Part shown: piece after piece, positions 6,455-6,480 of the stretch | Numbering within the stretch: the stretch's first letter is position 1 | Layout of the letters: every line of letters starts with the position of its first letter | NCBI GenBank assembly: GCA_021199145.1 | Contig: JAJQIP010000147.1 | Span: 1-6,480 of the forward strand | DNA length: 6,480 bases | From: Porphyromonadaceae bacterium | GTDB taxonomy: Bacteria > Bacteroidota > Bacteroidia > Bacteroidales > UBA11471 | Reading direction: 5' to 3' | The notes under the pieces: generated by a model | What the model saw: only the letters and a program-made list of their open reading frames with translations | The model's database searches: none | Told to the model about the DNA's origin: nothing | Made by a program: the position numbers and the translations under genes

Positions 6455-6480
6455 TAATAAAAATTGAGATGTAAATAATG

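Overview
The window looks like chromosomal DNA from a Bacteroidota bacterium, probably order Bacteroidales. Three observations support this. The protein set matches that order: a Bacteroides-type myo-inositol phosphate synthase, a DUF2156 protein joined to an Eis-like acetyltransferase, a single-step diaminopimelate dehydrogenase and a cytidylate-kinase-like protein. Several intergenic sites match the Bacteroidota -7 promoter element TAnnTTTG exactly. Translation starts lack strong Shine-Dalgarno sites. Base composition is fairly balanced, and coding density is very high. I see no mobile element, CRISPR array, tRNA or rRNA. The genus cannot be fixed from the sequence alone.

Layout. At 22-1320 (+) is inositol-3-phosphate synthase, closed by a strong hairpin terminator at 1347-1381. 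At 1398-3473 (+) is a 691-residue protein that fuses a DUF2156 (phosphatidylglycerol lysyltransferase-like) domain to a GNAT/Eis-like acetyltransferase. Its stop codon directly abuts the stop of a convergent minus-strand pair, diaminopimelate dehydrogenase (5246-4350) followed by prolipoprotein diacylglyceryl transferase lgt (4340-3474). These two are separated by only 9 bases and are probably one operon. A 136-base divergent intergenic region carries an outward-facing promoter for ddh and one for a YjbQ-family gene (5383-5793, +). That gene converges on a cytidylate-kinase-like gene (6423-5803, -), which has its own promoter at the right edge.

How the genes work together. Three of the six concern the cell envelope: inositol phosphate for inositol lipids, meso-diaminopimelate for peptidoglycan and lysine, and lipoprotein lipidation by Lgt. 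The DUF2156-GNAT fusion resembles aminoacyl- and acyl-transfer enzymes, but its substrate is unknown. The YjbQ and kinase-like genes look like housekeeping neighbours with no evident pathway link.

No gene here is wholly novel. The most interesting points are the DUF2156-GNAT fusion and a terminator-like hairpin buried in its 3' coding region, placed where it could terminate lgt transcription from the other strand. This hairpin resembles the terminator just before the same gene.
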